From Aeromonas sobria (lineage in GTDB: Bacteria > Pseudomonadota > Gammaproteobacteria > Enterobacterales > Aeromonadaceae), in NCBI RefSeq assembly GCF_000820145.1, contig NZ_CDBW01000006.1:426257-490256 (forward strand): a stretch of 64,000 bases of DNA. The letters are read 5' to 3'. The position numbers were made by a program, and so were the translations under genes. Of this stretch, positions 9,102 to 17,966 are shown one piece after another (positions within the stretch are counted from its first letter, which is position 1; every line of letters begins with the position of its first letter). The notes beneath the pieces are model-generated. The model ran no database searches and had not been told where the DNA came from. It saw only the letters and a list, made by a program, of their open reading frames with translations.

Positions 9102-10268
9102 ATGCTTGAACTGCTTTTCCTGCTGTTGCCGATTGCCGCCGGCTATGGCTGGTACATGGGCCGCAGGAGTGTTCGCCAGGACACCCAGAAACAGAGTAAC
9201 CAGTTTTCCCGCCAGTATGTGGCGGGCCTCAACTATTTGCTGTCCGATGAATCCGACAAGGCGGTGGATCTCTTTATCCAGCTGCTTGAGGTGGACAGTG
9301 AAACCATCGAAACACACCTCTCCCTCGGCAACCTGTTTCGCCAGCGTGGGGAGGTCGATCGTGCCATCAAGATCCACCAGAACCTGGTAACCCGCCAACT
9401 GACCCGGGAGCAGCGTCAACTTGCCCTGCAGGAGCTGGCTCGCGACTTTCTGGCAGCCGGTTTGCTAGACCGTGCTGAAGCGCTCTGGAATGAGCTGTGT
9501 GACGACAGCGACTATGAAGAGACGGCGCTGGCACAGCTGTTGATCATCCATCAGCAGTTGCGGGATTGGGACAAGGCCATCGATGTGGCGGTGCGTCTGC
9601 AAAAATTCCAGGGCAAGAAGCTGGCCGACCCCATCTCCCATTTCTATTGCGAGCAAGCCGAAATCGCGCTGCGTGAGGGCAATAAAGGGGAGGGGCTGGC
9701 CAAGCTCAAACGGGCGCTCAGTATCAATCCGACATGTGCCCGGGCCAGTTTGCGCCTCGCTGAGCTCGCCATGGCAGAGGGGGAGTATGAGCAGGCCAGC
9801 AAGGAGCTGCTGCGGGTGTTCGAGCAGGATATCGACTTTGCCTCCGAGGCAATGCCCAAATTGCTCGAGTGCTATCAGCAGTTGGGCCGCACGCCTGCGT
9901 TGATCCCGCTGCTTGAAAAGGCGGTGGAAGATCATGCCGGTGTCAGTGTGACCCTGGCCCTTGCCAAGCTGGTTGAAGAGCGTGACGGCCTGAGCCAGGC
10001 CCGTTCGTTGGTGCTGCGTCAGCTGCGTCGTCATCCATCGATGAAAGGTTTTTACCAGTTGGTGGGTTTTCAGCTGGCCAGTGCGGAGGAGGGGCCTGCC
10101 AAGGAGAGTCTCGAACTGCTGCAACAGCTGGTTGGCGCGCAGATCAAAATCAAGTCAACCCACAAGTGTCGGCAGTGCGGCTTTGCCACTCACTCGCTGT
10201 TCTGGCAGTGCCCGTCTTGTCGTCAGTGGGGTTCCATCAAGCCGATCCGTGGTCTGGACGGTGAATAA
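9102..10268 (+). CDS. lapB: LapB, LPS regulation protein with TPR repeats and rubredoxin-like zinc site
   Basis: The protein has 388 residues. A membrane anchor (residues 2-17) is followed by about nine TPR repeats and a C-terminal zinc-ribbon with two CxxC pairs (CRQC and CPSC), the arrangement of LapB/YciM. LapB brings LpxC to the FtsH protease and so limits lipid A synthesis; this is known for E. coli and inferred here. All four zinc cysteines are present. The gene sits between lapA and pyrF as in E. coli. Confidence 0.94.
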   Translation: MLELLFLLLPIAAGYGWYMGRRSVRQDTQKQSNQFSRQYVAGLNYLLSDESDKAVDLFIQLLEVDSETIETHLSLGNLFRQRGEVDRAIKIHQNLVTRQLTREQRQLALQELARDFLAAGLLDRAEALWNELCDDSDYEETALAQLLIIHQQLRDWDKAIDVAVRLQKFQGKKLADPISHFYCEQAEIALREGNKGEGLAKLKRALSINPTCARASLRLAELAMAEGEYEQASKELLRVFEQDIDFASEAMPKLLECYQQLGRTPALIPLLEKAVEDHAGVSVTLALAKLVEERDGLSQARSLVLRQLRRHPSMKGFYQLVGFQLASAEEGPAKESLELLQQLVGAQIKIKSTHKCRQCGFATHSLFWQCPSCRQWGSIKPIRGLDGE

Positions 10269-10286
10269 CAAGCAATAGGATGTGAG

Positions 10287-10988
10287 ATGCAAGATCCCAA
10301 AGTACTGGTAGCGCTGGATTATCAGCACGAGGCAGATGCCTTAGCGTTCGTTGAACGTATCTCTCCGGCCCAGTGCCGTCTCAAGGTAGGCAAGGAGATG
10401 TTTACCCTGTTTGGCCCACAGTTCGTACGTCAGCTGGTGGCCAAGGGATTCGATGTCTTTCTGGATCTGAAGTTTCACGATATTCCCAATACCGTTGCCA
10501 AAGCCGTGGCAGCCAGTGCCGAGCTTGGTGTCTGGATGGTCAACGTGCATGCCAGTGGTGGTGAGCGGATGATGCGTGCCGCCAAAGAGGCGCTGCTGCT
10601 TTATGGCGACAAGGCGCCCCTGCTTATCGGTGTAACCGTGCTGACCAGCATGGAGCAGTCCGACATGATCCCCCTTGGTCTGGATGTGAGCCCGGCCGAG
10701 CAGGTGATCCGGCTTGCTACCTTGACCAAAGCAGCAGGTCTGGATGGGGTGGTCTGCTCTGCCAACGAGGCCCATGAGCTGAAAGCCTTGCTGGGCGCAG
10801 ATTTCAAGCTGGTAACCCCAGGCATTCGCCCGACCGGTTCGGCTGCGGGTGATCAGCGCCGGGTGATGACACCCAAAGCGGCGGTCGAGGCGGGTGCCGA
10901 TTATCTGGTTATCGGTCGCCCCATTACTCAGGCTACCGATCCGGCCGCCATGCTGGCCAGTATCAATGCCGAGCTGGCTGGTGCGTAA
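10287..10988 (+). CDS. pyrF: Orotidine 5'-phosphate decarboxylase
   Basis: The enzyme makes UMP from OMP in the last step of de novo pyrimidine synthesis. The protein has 233 residues. The catalytic [10 protein letters not shown] segment (Asp-Lys-Asp arrangement) is intact at about residues 60-70, and the phosphate-binding VTPGIRP and YLVIGRPIT elements lie near the C-terminus. It follows lapB by 18 bases, so it probably belongs to the same transcription unit. Its last 26 bases overlap the end of the convergent rhombosortase gene. Confidence 0.96.
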   Translation: MQDPKVLVALDYQHEADALAFVERISPAQCRLKVGKEMFTLFGPQFVRQLVAKGFDVFLDLKFHDIPNTVAKAVAASAELGVWMVNVHASGGERMMRAAKEALLLYGDKAPLLIGVTVLTSMEQSDMIPLGLDVSPAEQVIRLATLTKAAGLDGVVCSANEAHELKALLGADFKLVTPGIRPTGSAAGDQRRVMTPKAAVEAGADYLVIGRPITQATDPAAMLASINAELAGA

Positions 10989-11556
10989 CAGGCTCACTCA
11001 GTGATACACGGTGCAGGCCAAGCAACAGGCCTGCACCTGCCCCGATAAGATGAGATCCGATGTGTACCCTGGCATTGATCAGGGTGGCGATCGGGCTATC
11101 TCCTGCGTTGTAGAAGTCCATCACCAGCTTGAGCCCCATCCCCGCTAGCAGCAGCCAGCCCGACGTGCGGCGTCCGTGGCGGATATCCTGCATCGCCCCC
11201 CAGACAAACAAGCCATGCAGCGAGCCGGATAGCCCCATGTACCACTGGGTCTGCGGGCACCACCACCAGATCCCCAAGCCCACTGCCAGCCAGAGCAGCA
11301 ACATCAGCAGCGGCAGGCGAGCCTGACCCAGGTAGTCGCGAAACAGGCTATAGAGGATGGCGAGGCCGCCCAGATTGAGCAGCAGGTGCCACAGATTGGT
11401 ATGGGCCAGATTGCCTGTTATGATCCGCCACCCTTCGCCTTCGGCGATCAAGGGCCGATCGAAGGAGAGCTGAAGATTGGGAACGGTAAAGAAGAGTAGC
11501 AAGCTGGTGAGAGAGAGCGTGATAACCCAGAGCAATCCAGATTTGTCTGACAACAT
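10963..11556 (-). CDS. rrtA: Rhombosortase (rhomboid-family intramembrane protease)
   Basis: The protein has 197 residues and about six membrane segments. It shows the rhomboid serine motif GLSGSLHG (Ser about 110), the helix-4 partner HxxGxxxG with His about 169, and [12 protein letters not shown] near residues 51-62. The short six-helix form matches rhombosortase, which cleaves and sorts GlyGly-CTERM surface proteins in Vibrio, Shewanella and Aeromonas. No GlyGly-CTERM substrate is encoded in this window. The start at 11556 is chosen so that the gene just meets the divergent neighbour; a TTG at 11613 is possible but would overlap that gene further. Confidence 0.85.
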   Translation of the reverse strand: MLSDKSGLLWVITLSLTSLLLFFTVPNLQLSFDRPLIAEGEGWRIITGNLAHTNLWHLLLNLGGLAILYSLFRDYLGQARLPLLMLLLWLAVGLGIWWWCPQTQWYMGLSGSLHGLFVWGAMQDIRHGRRTSGWLLLAGMGLKLVMDFYNAGDSPIATLINARVHIGSHLIGAGAGLLLGLHRVSLSEPVTHQPARH

Positions 11557-12178
11557 GAAACAGCCCAACGACAAGAACAGTCGATACTGTACACGTTGCA
11601 CCCGAGCCCTCAAAGCCTGCCTGTGCGATTATATTGTGGCGGTTGACAATCACACGCCTCTCTACATCTTGCAGCACCCCAACGAGGTGGCACATCCCAA
11701 GGGCACTGCGGCGCTGCTGGCGGCCTCTTTGCTGCAGTGCGAGATCCATGTGGGGGAGGACTTTTCCCGCGATGAGTGGCTCAACGCACTGCTCACAGAC
11801 ACTTCCCGTCGCTGCTATCTACTCTGGCCGGATGAGGATGCCATTTCGCTGACCGATCTTCGCCAACAGCGGGAGAGTGAACCCTCCGACGCGGCGTCCG
11901 TCGCCTTTATTTTGCTCGATGGCACCTGGCGCAAAGCCTATCGCATGTTGCAGAGCAACCCGGCACTGGCCCGCTTGCCCCGCATCGGCATTGGCGCCAT
12001 TGCCGGTCAATATGCCATTCGCAAGAAACCCTTTCCCGATGCCCTCTCTACCATAGAGGCGGGCTATCACCTCTTGTCCCGGTGGGAGGGGAGGCCGGAG
12101 CGCTATGCGCCCTTACTGACCCTGTTCAACCGGTTGAATACCCAGTGGCAGGACTTTGCCGAAGGCCGCCGCTCGTGA
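11555..12178 (+). CDS. tapT: DTW-domain tRNA-uridine aminocarboxypropyltransferase
   Basis: The protein has 207 residues. The family-defining DGTW motif is present ([13 protein letters not shown], mid-chain), and the N-terminus has a small cysteine cluster ([14 protein letters not shown], residues about 11-24). TapT (YfiP-type) transfers an aminocarboxypropyl group from S-adenosylmethionine to uridine 47 of tRNAs, giving acp3U. Its ATG overlaps the ATG of the rhombosortase gene on the other strand within one CATG. queC follows 20 bases after the stop, which groups two tRNA-modification functions in one direction. Confidence 0.8.
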   Translation: MKQPNDKNSRYCTRCTRALKACLCDYIVAVDNHTPLYILQHPNEVAHPKGTAALLAASLLQCEIHVGEDFSRDEWLNALLTDTSRRCYLLWPDEDAISLTDLRQQRESEPSDAASVAFILLDGTWRKAYRMLQSNPALARLPRIGIGAIAGQYAIRKKPFPDALSTIEAGYHLLSRWEGRPERYAPLLTLFNRLNTQWQDFAEGRRS

Positions 12179-12198
12179 CATTTCAAGGAGTTATCAAG

Positions 12199-12906
12199 AT
12201 GAAAAAAGCAGTCGTGGTTTTCAGTGGCGGTCAGGACAGCACCACCTGTCTGGTGCAGGCATTGGCGCAGTATGACGAAGTGCACGCCATCACCTTTGAC
12301 TATGGCCAGCGTCATAGGGAAGAGATCGACACCGCGCGCCGTCTGGGCAGTGCGCTGGGGATCGCCGCCCACAAGGTGATGGATGTGACGCTGCTCAATG
12401 AGCTGGCGGTCTCTGCCCTGACCCGTGACGACATTCCGGTCAGCTGCGAGCTGCAGGATAATGGCCTGCCCAATACCTTCGTGCCGGGTCGCAATATTCT
12501 GTTCCTGACCCTGGCCTCCATCTATGCCTATCAGGTCGGCGCCGAAGCGGTGATCACCGGGGTGTGCGAGACCGATTTCTCCGGCTATCCCGATTGCCGT
12601 GACGAGTTCGTCAAGGCCCTTAACCAAGCGGTCTCGCTGGGGCTGGGTCGCGGCATCCGTTTTGAAACCCCCTTGATGTGGCTCGACAAGGCCGAGACCT
12701 GGGCGCTGGCGGATCACTATGGTCACCTCGACACGGTGCGCCAACAGACCCTGACCTGCTACAACGGCATTGCCGGTGACGGTTGCGGCACTTGTCCGGC
12801 TTGCGAGCTGCGCAGTCGCGGTCTGAACAACTATCTGGCTGACAAGGCGGGCATCATGACCAGGCTGTTTGAAAAAACCGGGCTGGGTGAGAAAAGCGCA
12901 GAGTGA
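12199..12906 (+). CDS. queC: 7-cyano-7-deazaguanine synthase
   Basis: The protein has 235 residues. QueC converts 7-carboxy-7-deazaguanine to preQ0 with ATP and ammonia, on the queuosine pathway. The ATP-pyrophosphatase motif FSGGQDSTT lies at residues 8-16 and the C-terminal zinc site [14 protein letters not shown] is intact. An AAGGAG box eight bases upstream fixes the ATG at 12199; the frame extends upstream into tapT but without a ribosome site. queE follows 61 bases later. Confidence 0.96.
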   Translation: MKKAVVVFSGGQDSTTCLVQALAQYDEVHAITFDYGQRHREEIDTARRLGSALGIAAHKVMDVTLLNELAVSALTRDDIPVSCELQDNGLPNTFVPGRNILFLTLASIYAYQVGAEAVITGVCETDFSGYPDCRDEFVKALNQAVSLGLGRGIRFETPLMWLDKAETWALADHYGHLDTVRQQTLTCYNGIAGDGCGTCPACELRSRGLNNYLADKAGIMTRLFEKTGLGEKSAE

Positions 12907-12967
12907 GCCTGCGTCTTGCCGTGGCTTGGGGTATAATCCGCGACTTTTGCAACAAGCCGTGATCGAG

Positions 12968-13639
12968 ATGCACTACCCAATCAACGAGATTTTCCAGACC
13001 ATCCAGGGGGAGGGCATCTTTACCGGCCTGCCCGCCATCTTTGTTCGCCTGCAGGGTTGCCCGGTGGGCTGCCCCTGGTGCGATACCCGTCATACCTGGG
13101 TTGTTGATCCGGCTCGTGAAGTGGGTCAAGAGGCGGTGCTGGATCGCTCCAACGAATCCGATTGCTGGAGCCAACTCAGCACCGCGCAGATCATAGCCAG
13201 CTTTAGCGATCTGGGTTATCAGGCGCGCCATGTGGTGATCACCGGTGGCGAGCCCTGTCTCTACGATCTGCACGAACTCTCGTCAGCACTGCTGGCGGCG
13301 GGTTATCAGGTGCAGATTGAAACCAGTGGTACCAGCGAGATCAAGACCCATGAGCAGACCTGGGTCACTGTCTCCCCCAAGATTGGCATGAAAGGGGGAC
13401 TGCCTGTGCTGGTCTCGGCGCTGGCGCGGGCCAACGAGATCAAGCATCCGGTGGCAACCGAGCACCATATTGAAGAGCTGGATGCGCTGCTGGCGACCGC
13501 GGCCCTGCGTCCGGATGTGGTCATTGCCTTGCAGCCGATTAGTCAGAAACCACGGGCCACCCAATTGGCGATGGAAACCTGTATCGCCCGTAATTGGCGA
13601 CTTTCAATCCAGACTCATAAATATCTGGATATCGATTAA
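12968..13639 (+). CDS. queE: 7-carboxy-7-deazaguanine synthase (radical SAM)
   Basis: The protein has 223 residues. QueE rearranges 6-carboxytetrahydropterin to 7-carboxy-7-deazaguanine, the step before QueC. The radical-SAM cysteines are in the standard CX3CX2C spacing (C31, C35, C38; GCPVGCPWCDTRHTW), and the SAM-binding GGEP motif follows in mid-chain. The ATG at 12968 gives the canonical MHYPINEIFQTIQGEG opening. Its stop is one base before the ATG of the DUF3820 gene. Confidence 0.95.
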   Translation: MHYPINEIFQTIQGEGIFTGLPAIFVRLQGCPVGCPWCDTRHTWVVDPAREVGQEAVLDRSNESDCWSQLSTAQIIASFSDLGYQARHVVITGGEPCLYDLHELSSALLAAGYQVQIETSGTSEIKTHEQTWVTVSPKIGMKGGLPVLVSALARANEIKHPVATEHHIEELDALLATAALRPDVVIALQPISQKPRATQLAMETCIARNWRLSIQTHKYLDID

Positions 13640-13640
13640 T

Positions 13641-13871
13641 ATGGATTGGCTATCCGACGAACAGGTGCTACTGACCCTGACCAACAAGATGCCTTACGGA
13701 AAATATCAGGGGCGGCGTATCATCGATATTCCCGAGCCCTATCTGGTGTGGATGGCACGCAGCGGTTTTCCGGCGGGTAAATTGGGCCAGACCCTGGCGT
13801 TGGCTTACGAGATCAAACTCAATGGACTCGAGTCCATGATTATTCCCATTATTAACAGGATGTCGGTATGA
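13641..13871 (+). CDS. DUF3820 family protein
   Basis: This is a 76-residue protein with the MPYGKYQGRRIIDIPEPYL stretch typical of DUF3820, a small family of putative quorum-sensing-regulator or nucleic-acid-related proteins with no proven role. No separate ribosome-binding site is visible; translation probably depends on coupling, because its ATG lies one base after the queE stop. It ends in an ATGA overlap with the adenosyltransferase gene. The longer reading frame starting at 13470 is mostly within queE and is not used. Confidence 0.8.
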   Translation: MDWLSDEQVLLTLTNKMPYGKYQGRRIIDIPEPYLVWMARSGFPAGKLGQTLALAYEIKLNGLESMIIPIINRMSV

Positions 13872-14443
13872 GAATATATACGAGGCAGGGTGACAAGGGC
13901 ATGACTCGGCTGGCCGATGGCATCCAGCTGGCCAAGGACCATTTGCGGGTCGAAACCTACGGTTATATCGATGAACTCAACTCCCATATCGGCCTGCTGA
14001 TTTGTGACGTGCCGTCGCAAGAGGCCGGTTTATTGGCTGACTTGCAGTTGCTGCAACAGGAGTTGTTTGATCTGGGGGGCGAGCTGGCATTCTCCAGTGC
14101 TGCCCAGAATCCATCTATTTGGCAAGTCAATGCAGCCTGGACGACTCGTCTTGAGCAGCAGATCGATCGTTATAGCGAGCCATTGCTACCGCTGCGTCAA
14201 TTTATATTACCCGGTGGTTCCCGTGCCGCGGCGCAGGCACATGTGGTGCGTACCCTGGTACGGCATTGCGAGCGCTTGCTGCTGACATTGAGTCATGCAG
14301 AGTGCGTTAATCCCGAGGTCTTGCCCTATCTGAACCGGATGAGTGACTGGTTCTTTACCGTTGCCCGCTATCTCATCTGTGTGGCGGGGGAGCGTGAAGT
14401 CGTGTGGGTCAAGGCCGCAGATCGCCCGCAATCGGCTATCTGA
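13868..14443 (+). CDS. PduO-type cob(I)yrinic acid a,c-diamide adenosyltransferase
   Basis: The protein has 191 residues and the N-terminal signature MRIYTRQGDKGMT, in which the P-loop-like TRQGDKG binds ATP. In the middle, LPGGSRAAAQAHVVRTLVRHCER carries the conserved arginines of the PduO trimer. The enzyme moves adenosyl from ATP to cob(I)alamin to make coenzyme B12. No B12-biosynthesis or diol-utilisation genes lie nearby, so it likely serves salvage. Translation is coupled to the DUF3820 gene through a 4-base overlap. Confidence 0.88.
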   Translation: MRIYTRQGDKGMTRLADGIQLAKDHLRVETYGYIDELNSHIGLLICDVPSQEAGLLADLQLLQQELFDLGGELAFSSAAQNPSIWQVNAAWTTRLEQQIDRYSEPLLPLRQFILPGGSRAAAQAHVVRTLVRHCERLLLTLSHAECVNPEVLPYLNRMSDWFFTVARYLICVAGEREVVWVKAADRPQSAI

Positions 14444-14460
14444 TATTTCACGTTTAACCG

Positions 14461-14498
14461 CCAATAAAAAACCTCGCCGAGGCGAGGTTTTTTATTGG
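14461..14498. terminator. Bidirectional terminator between the adenosyltransferase gene and hns
   Basis: An 18-bp perfect inverted repeat (CCAATAAAAAACCTCGCC and its complement, 2-base loop) lies between convergent genes; the A and T tracts serve both strands. Confidence 0.93.
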
Positions 14499-14512
14499 CA
14501 AAGCAAGTGGGG

Positions 14513-14917
14513 TCAGATAGCAAAATCTTCCAGTGATTTACCTGCTGCCACGGCGCTGGCAATTGCCGAAGGCATACGACCCTGGCCGGTCCAGGTTTTT
14601 TCTACGCCATTATCCTGATAGCGATATTTGGCTGGACGTGGCGCGCGCTTGGCTTTCTCTGATTTACCGGGAGCGGTAGCGACAACGTTAACCAATTCTG
14701 CTGGATCAATACCAGCCGCTTTCAGCATTTCGCTGTATTCGTTAATCTTACGCTGATGCTCTTCGCGTGCCTGACGCCCAGCGGATTCATCCTGCTGACG
14801 TTCTGCGACGATAGCAGAAAGTTTTTCCAGTCCTTCTTCCAGTTGCTCCAGAGAAAGTTCGCGGCAGGTTGCACGCAGACTGCGGATATTAAGCAGTACC
14901 TTAAAAAATTCATTCAT
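14513..14917 (-). CDS. hns: H-NS family nucleoid protein
   Basis: The protein has 134 residues. The N-terminal oligomerisation helices (residues 1-80, coiled coil) are followed by the DNA-binding domain with the AT-hook-like TWTGQGRMPSAI motif near residues 107-118; E. coli has TWTGQGRTP. H-NS silences AT-rich, often foreign DNA, which is of interest given the AT-rich island at 58.4-61.2 kb. The start ATG at 14917 gives MNEFFKVLLNIRSLRA; a GTG four codons upstream is possible. The upstream region is AT-rich, as in autoregulated hns genes. Confidence 0.95.
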   Translation of the reverse strand: MNEFFKVLLNIRSLRATCRELSLEQLEEGLEKLSAIVAERQQDESAGRQAREEHQRKINEYSEMLKAAGIDPAELVNVVATAPGKSEKAKRAPRPAKYRYQDNGVEKTWTGQGRMPSAIASAVAAGKSLEDFAI

Positions 14918-15181
14918 ACAATTTACCACGCCGAGTCAGAGGGGAATATAGATTTCCTCCTGATTCTTGCGTGGCAATTTAAATAAGTCAAGAAGTGCAA
15001 AATATTATATCGAGGAGGAGTCACTTGCCGTGGATATACCATACGCAGAAATTTATGTATGAGGCTTGGATACCTATGAAACCATAATAGATGAAAATAG
15101 CGCCAAAACTGGGATTGTTGCATCATTTGACTACCAATTATCGGTGTTGATGTTTTTATCATGAACATTTAATCAAAAAAC

Positions 15182-15209
15182 TTGCTATAAGCTGCCATGT
15201 CGATAGAAT
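15182..15209 (+). promoter_or_regulatory. Promoter of the lysine riboswitch / NhaC-type transporter unit
   Basis: TTGCTA at 15182-15187 and TAGAAT at 15204-15209 are separated by 16 bases. The predicted start near 15216 falls just before the first paired base of the riboswitch, which supports the choice. Confidence 0.6.
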
Positions 15210-15221
15210 GACCGGCGAATA

Positions 15222-15393
15222 CCTTTAAGTAGAGGCGCGCTGCCTATGAGTATTTGTGCGGAGGGTGATGCCTGGGATGCACAAGGAAAGGAGTCAGCGC
15301 CGAAGTGGCCAGGCCATCATACCGGGCTGCTGGTTCTGCACCTAACAGATGCAGGACTGCCATAGTCATCCACTATGGAGCGCTACCTGAAGG
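15222..15393 (+). ncRNA. Lysine riboswitch (L-box) upstream of the NhaC-type transporter
   Basis: The RNA starts and ends with a long P1 helix: CCTTTAAGTAG (15222-15232) pairs with CTACCTGAAGG (15383-15393) with one mismatch. Inside are the conserved lysine-aptamer blocks AGAGGCGCGCTGCC, GGAGGGTGATGCC, AAGGAGTCAGCGCCGAAG and GGACTGCCATAGTC, in the usual order. This class binds L-lysine and usually switches lysine synthesis or transport off when lysine is plentiful. In Vibrio and Shewanella it is known before NhaC-like genes named lysW, matching the gene here. Confidence 0.93.
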
Positions 15394-15446
15394 GGCTGAG
15401 GAGTATAACCTCCCCATAGGTTTTGTTTCTTTAGATCCTCTCGGTA

Positions 15447-15480
15447 GATCTCCACCTGTCTTTTTAGGTGCAAAGAGATC
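15447..15480 (+). promoter_or_regulatory. Expression platform: hairpin hiding the ribosome-binding site
   Basis: GATCTC (15447-15452) pairs with GAGATC (15475-15480), directly before the ATG at 15481, and ACCT (15454-15457) pairs with AGGT (15466-15469). The GAGATC strand overlaps the only purine-rich ribosome-binding candidate. This predicts that lysine control acts on translation rather than by termination. An upstream GAGG/CCTC hairpin near 15399-15416 could be part of the competing fold. Confidence 0.6.
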
Positions 15481-17061
15481 ATGGACATTAGTCATTTTGC
15501 CGACTCCGGTTGGTCAGTACTTCCCCCTTTGTTAGCTGTCGCTCTGGCGATCACAACCCGTCGTGTATTGCTGTCCCTTGGCGTCGGTATCGTGACCGGC
15601 AGCCTGCTGCTCAATCAGTTTTCCCCTCTCGACTCCCTGCATTACATGTTGAATACCGTGCTCAAGATCTTCTGGGTCGACGGTGCGCTCAATCGTGACA
15701 ACGTCAACATGCTCCTGTTCATGCTGCTGCTGGGCGGGCTCATCAGTCTGATGAGCGTGTCGGGCGCCACCCGTGCTTTTGCCGAGTGGGCCGAGCGCCG
15801 CGCCAAGACCCGCAAGGGGGCCAAAGCGCTCACCGGCATGATGGTGTTTGCCTTCTTTATCGACGACTTCTTCCACAGTCTGTCGGTGGGTGCCATCTGC
15901 CGTCCGGTGACTGACCGCTTCCAGATCTCCCGTGCCAAGCTGGCCTATCTGCTGGATTCGACCGCCGCGCCTGTCTGTGTGTTGATGCCCATCTCCTCTT
16001 GGGGTGCTTATATCATCGCCCTGGTTGGCGGCATCCTGGCGGCGCATGGCCTGACGGATCAGAGCCCCATCGCGGCGTTTGTCGAGATGATCCCGATGAA
16101 CCTTTACGCCGTCTTCACCCTGATCATGGTGCTGGTGGTGATTGCGTTTCAGCTTGATATCGGCCCGATGCGTCAGCACGAAGCCTGGGCACTGGAAGGC
16201 AAGCTGTGGGATGAGTCCAAGGGGCGCCCCATTGGTCTGGACATGGAGAGCCCGGAGGAGAGCAACGGCGGCATGATCGACATGGTGTTGCCGATCCTGA
16301 CCCTGACCCTGGCGACCGTCTACTTCATGATTGACTCCGGTGCTGCTGTATTGAGCGAGAAGGGGCTGCCGTTCAGCGTGCTCGGCTCGTTCGAAAACAC
16401 CAACGTCGGCTCTTCGCTGGTGTATGGCGCACTGTGCAGTCTGGTGGTCTCCATCGGTTTGGCGATGCGTCTCAAGCTGGGTGCCAAGAACTGGATGAAG
16501 GCTGCGCCGCAAGGTGTCATGGCCATGCTGCCGGCGATCAATATCTTGCTGTTCGCCTGGACCATCGGTGCCGTGGTGCGTGATGTGGAGACCGGCAAAT
16601 ACCTGGCTTCGCTCGCCAATGGTAATCTGCCGGTCGAAGTGCTGCCCGCGGTGGTCTTTGTCCTCTCTTGTGCCATGGCGTTTGCCACCGGTACCAGCTG
16701 GGGCACCTTCGGCATCATGCTGCCGCTGGCCGGTGACATGGCCGCTGCCAGCGACATCAGCCTGATGCTGCCGATGCTAGCCGCCGTGCTGGCTGGCTCT
16801 GTGTTCGGCGATCACAGCTCGCCCATCTCCAGCACCAGTATCCTGTCGGCCACCGGTGCCGGTTGCCATCATATCGACCACGTGATGACCCAGCTGCCTT
16901 ATGCGCTGGCTATTGCGTTCGGTGCTGCCATCGGCTATCTGGCCATGGGCATGATGCACTCGGTGTTGGCCGGTTTTAGCGTGAGCGCACTCTGGTTTGT
17001 GGTGTTTACCACTTATCATCTGCGGAAAGCGAAAACCCATGCCGTCTTGGCAACCGCATAA
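15481..17061 (+). CDS. NhaC-family transporter, predicted lysine transporter LysW
   Basis: The protein has 526 residues and about 12 membrane segments, an inner-membrane permease of the NhaC Na+/H+ antiporter superfamily. The family block FGDHSSPISSTSILSATGAGCHHIDHV is present near residues 440-466, and FFIDDFFHSLSVG near residues 120-132. NhaC-like proteins under lysine riboswitches were predicted by comparative genomics to move lysine (LysW), so substrate assignment here rests on the riboswitch and not on the protein. It forms a single-gene unit ending at a GC-rich hairpin. Confidence 0.85.
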   Translation: MDISHFADSGWSVLPPLLAVALAITTRRVLLSLGVGIVTGSLLLNQFSPLDSLHYMLNTVLKIFWVDGALNRDNVNMLLFMLLLGGLISLMSVSGATRAFAEWAERRAKTRKGAKALTGMMVFAFFIDDFFHSLSVGAICRPVTDRFQISRAKLAYLLDSTAAPVCVLMPISSWGAYIIALVGGILAAHGLTDQSPIAAFVEMIPMNLYAVFTLIMVLVVIAFQLDIGPMRQHEAWALEGKLWDESKGRPIGLDMESPEESNGGMIDMVLPILTLTLATVYFMIDSGAAVLSEKGLPFSVLGSFENTNVGSSLVYGALCSLVVSIGLAMRLKLGAKNWMKAAPQGVMAMLPAINILLFAWTIGAVVRDVETGKYLASLANGNLPVEVLPAVVFVLSCAMAFATGTSWGTFGIMLPLAGDMAAASDISLMLPMLAAVLAGSVFGDHSSPISSTSILSATGAGCHHIDHVMTQLPYALAIAFGAAIGYLAMGMMHSVLAGFSVSALWFVVFTTYHLRKAKTHAVLATA

Positions 17062-17085
17062 CGCACATAAAATACACTTTACGCG

Positions 17086-17112
17086 CAGGGGCCTACGGGC
17101 CCCTTGGTTTTG
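17086..17112 (+). terminator. Terminator after the NhaC-type gene
   Basis: A GGGGCC-TAC-GGGCCCC hairpin is followed by TTGGTTTTG, 25 bases past the stop. The T-run is imperfect. Confidence 0.7.
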
Positions 17113-17164
17113 TCAGGGGCTTTGGTTAGCATGCGCCCCATAAATTCAGTTTCGGAACAGTATC

Positions 17165-17746
17165 ATGGCTTCACTGCACTACAAATTTGCCACCATGAAT
17201 TCAGGCAAATCCACCCAGCTTATTCAGGCGCACTTCAACTATCTGGAGCGGGGCATGCACCCGCTGGCGATGACACCGGCCATTGATGACCGTTTTGGCG
17301 TCGGGGTGATCAGTGCCCGGGTTGGTCTTGAGCTGAAAGTGGATGTATTTAGCGATAGCTGCGATCTGTTTGAAATGGTGAAGGTGCGTCATGCAGAGAA
17401 AGCCATCGATGTCTTTATCGTCGATGAGGCCCAGTTCCTGACCCGTGAGCAGGTTTACCAGCTGGCGCGCATCGTCGATGAGCAGGATATTCCGGTGATG
17501 GCCTATGGCCTCAAGACCGATTTTCGGGGCGAGCTGTTCCCGGGCTCCTACCATCTGCTCTGCCTGGCCGACAAGTTCGAAGAGTTGAAAAGCATCTGCT
17601 GGTGCGGCAACAAGGCCCACATGAACTCGCGGGTGAGCGAAGCGGGTCAGGTGATGCGTGATGGTGAACAGGTGGAGATTGGCGGCAACGATCGCTATGT
17701 GTCGCTGTGCCGCAAACACTATCTGGAAGGGCGAGCCTACAAGTAG
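17165..17746 (+). CDS. tdk: Thymidine kinase
   Basis: The protein has 193 residues and phosphorylates thymidine and deoxyuridine with ATP (salvage, cytoplasm). The P-loop is MNSGKST (residues 11-17), the Walker-B-like VDEAQFL lies in mid-chain, and the C-terminal lasso region has the zinc cysteines CWCGNKA and CRKHY. Length equals that of the type II bacterial enzymes. The gene is monocistronic between hairpins. Confidence 0.96.
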   Translation: MASLHYKFATMNSGKSTQLIQAHFNYLERGMHPLAMTPAIDDRFGVGVISARVGLELKVDVFSDSCDLFEMVKVRHAEKAIDVFIVDEAQFLTREQVYQLARIVDEQDIPVMAYGLKTDFRGELFPGSYHLLCLADKFEELKSICWCGNKAHMNSRVSEAGQVMRDGEQVEIGGNDRYVSLCRKHYLEGRAYK

Positions 17747-17912
17747 TTAAAAAGTGAGAGAGCCACAGTTAATCAGCAATCTGTGCTATTGAGGCTTGCT
17801 GGTGATGGGGTGAAGCAACGTGCCCCTGATGCAGACTTGAAGGGGATGGTGGTGTTCAGATCACCGAGCCTTAATGGGTTCCATTCAAGCTCCATCAATT
17901 TAGGGAATTAGC

Positions 17913-17939
17913 AAAAAGGGGAGCCAGGCTCCCCTTTTT
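17913..17939. terminator. Bidirectional terminator between tdk and ybjL
   Basis: AAAAAGGGGAG-CCAGG-CTCCCCTTTTT is a perfect inverted repeat between convergent genes. It is about 170 bases past the tdk stop and 28 bases past the ybjL stop. Confidence 0.9.
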
Positions 17940-17966
17940 GCATATGGATGATCAGATGACGGCTGG

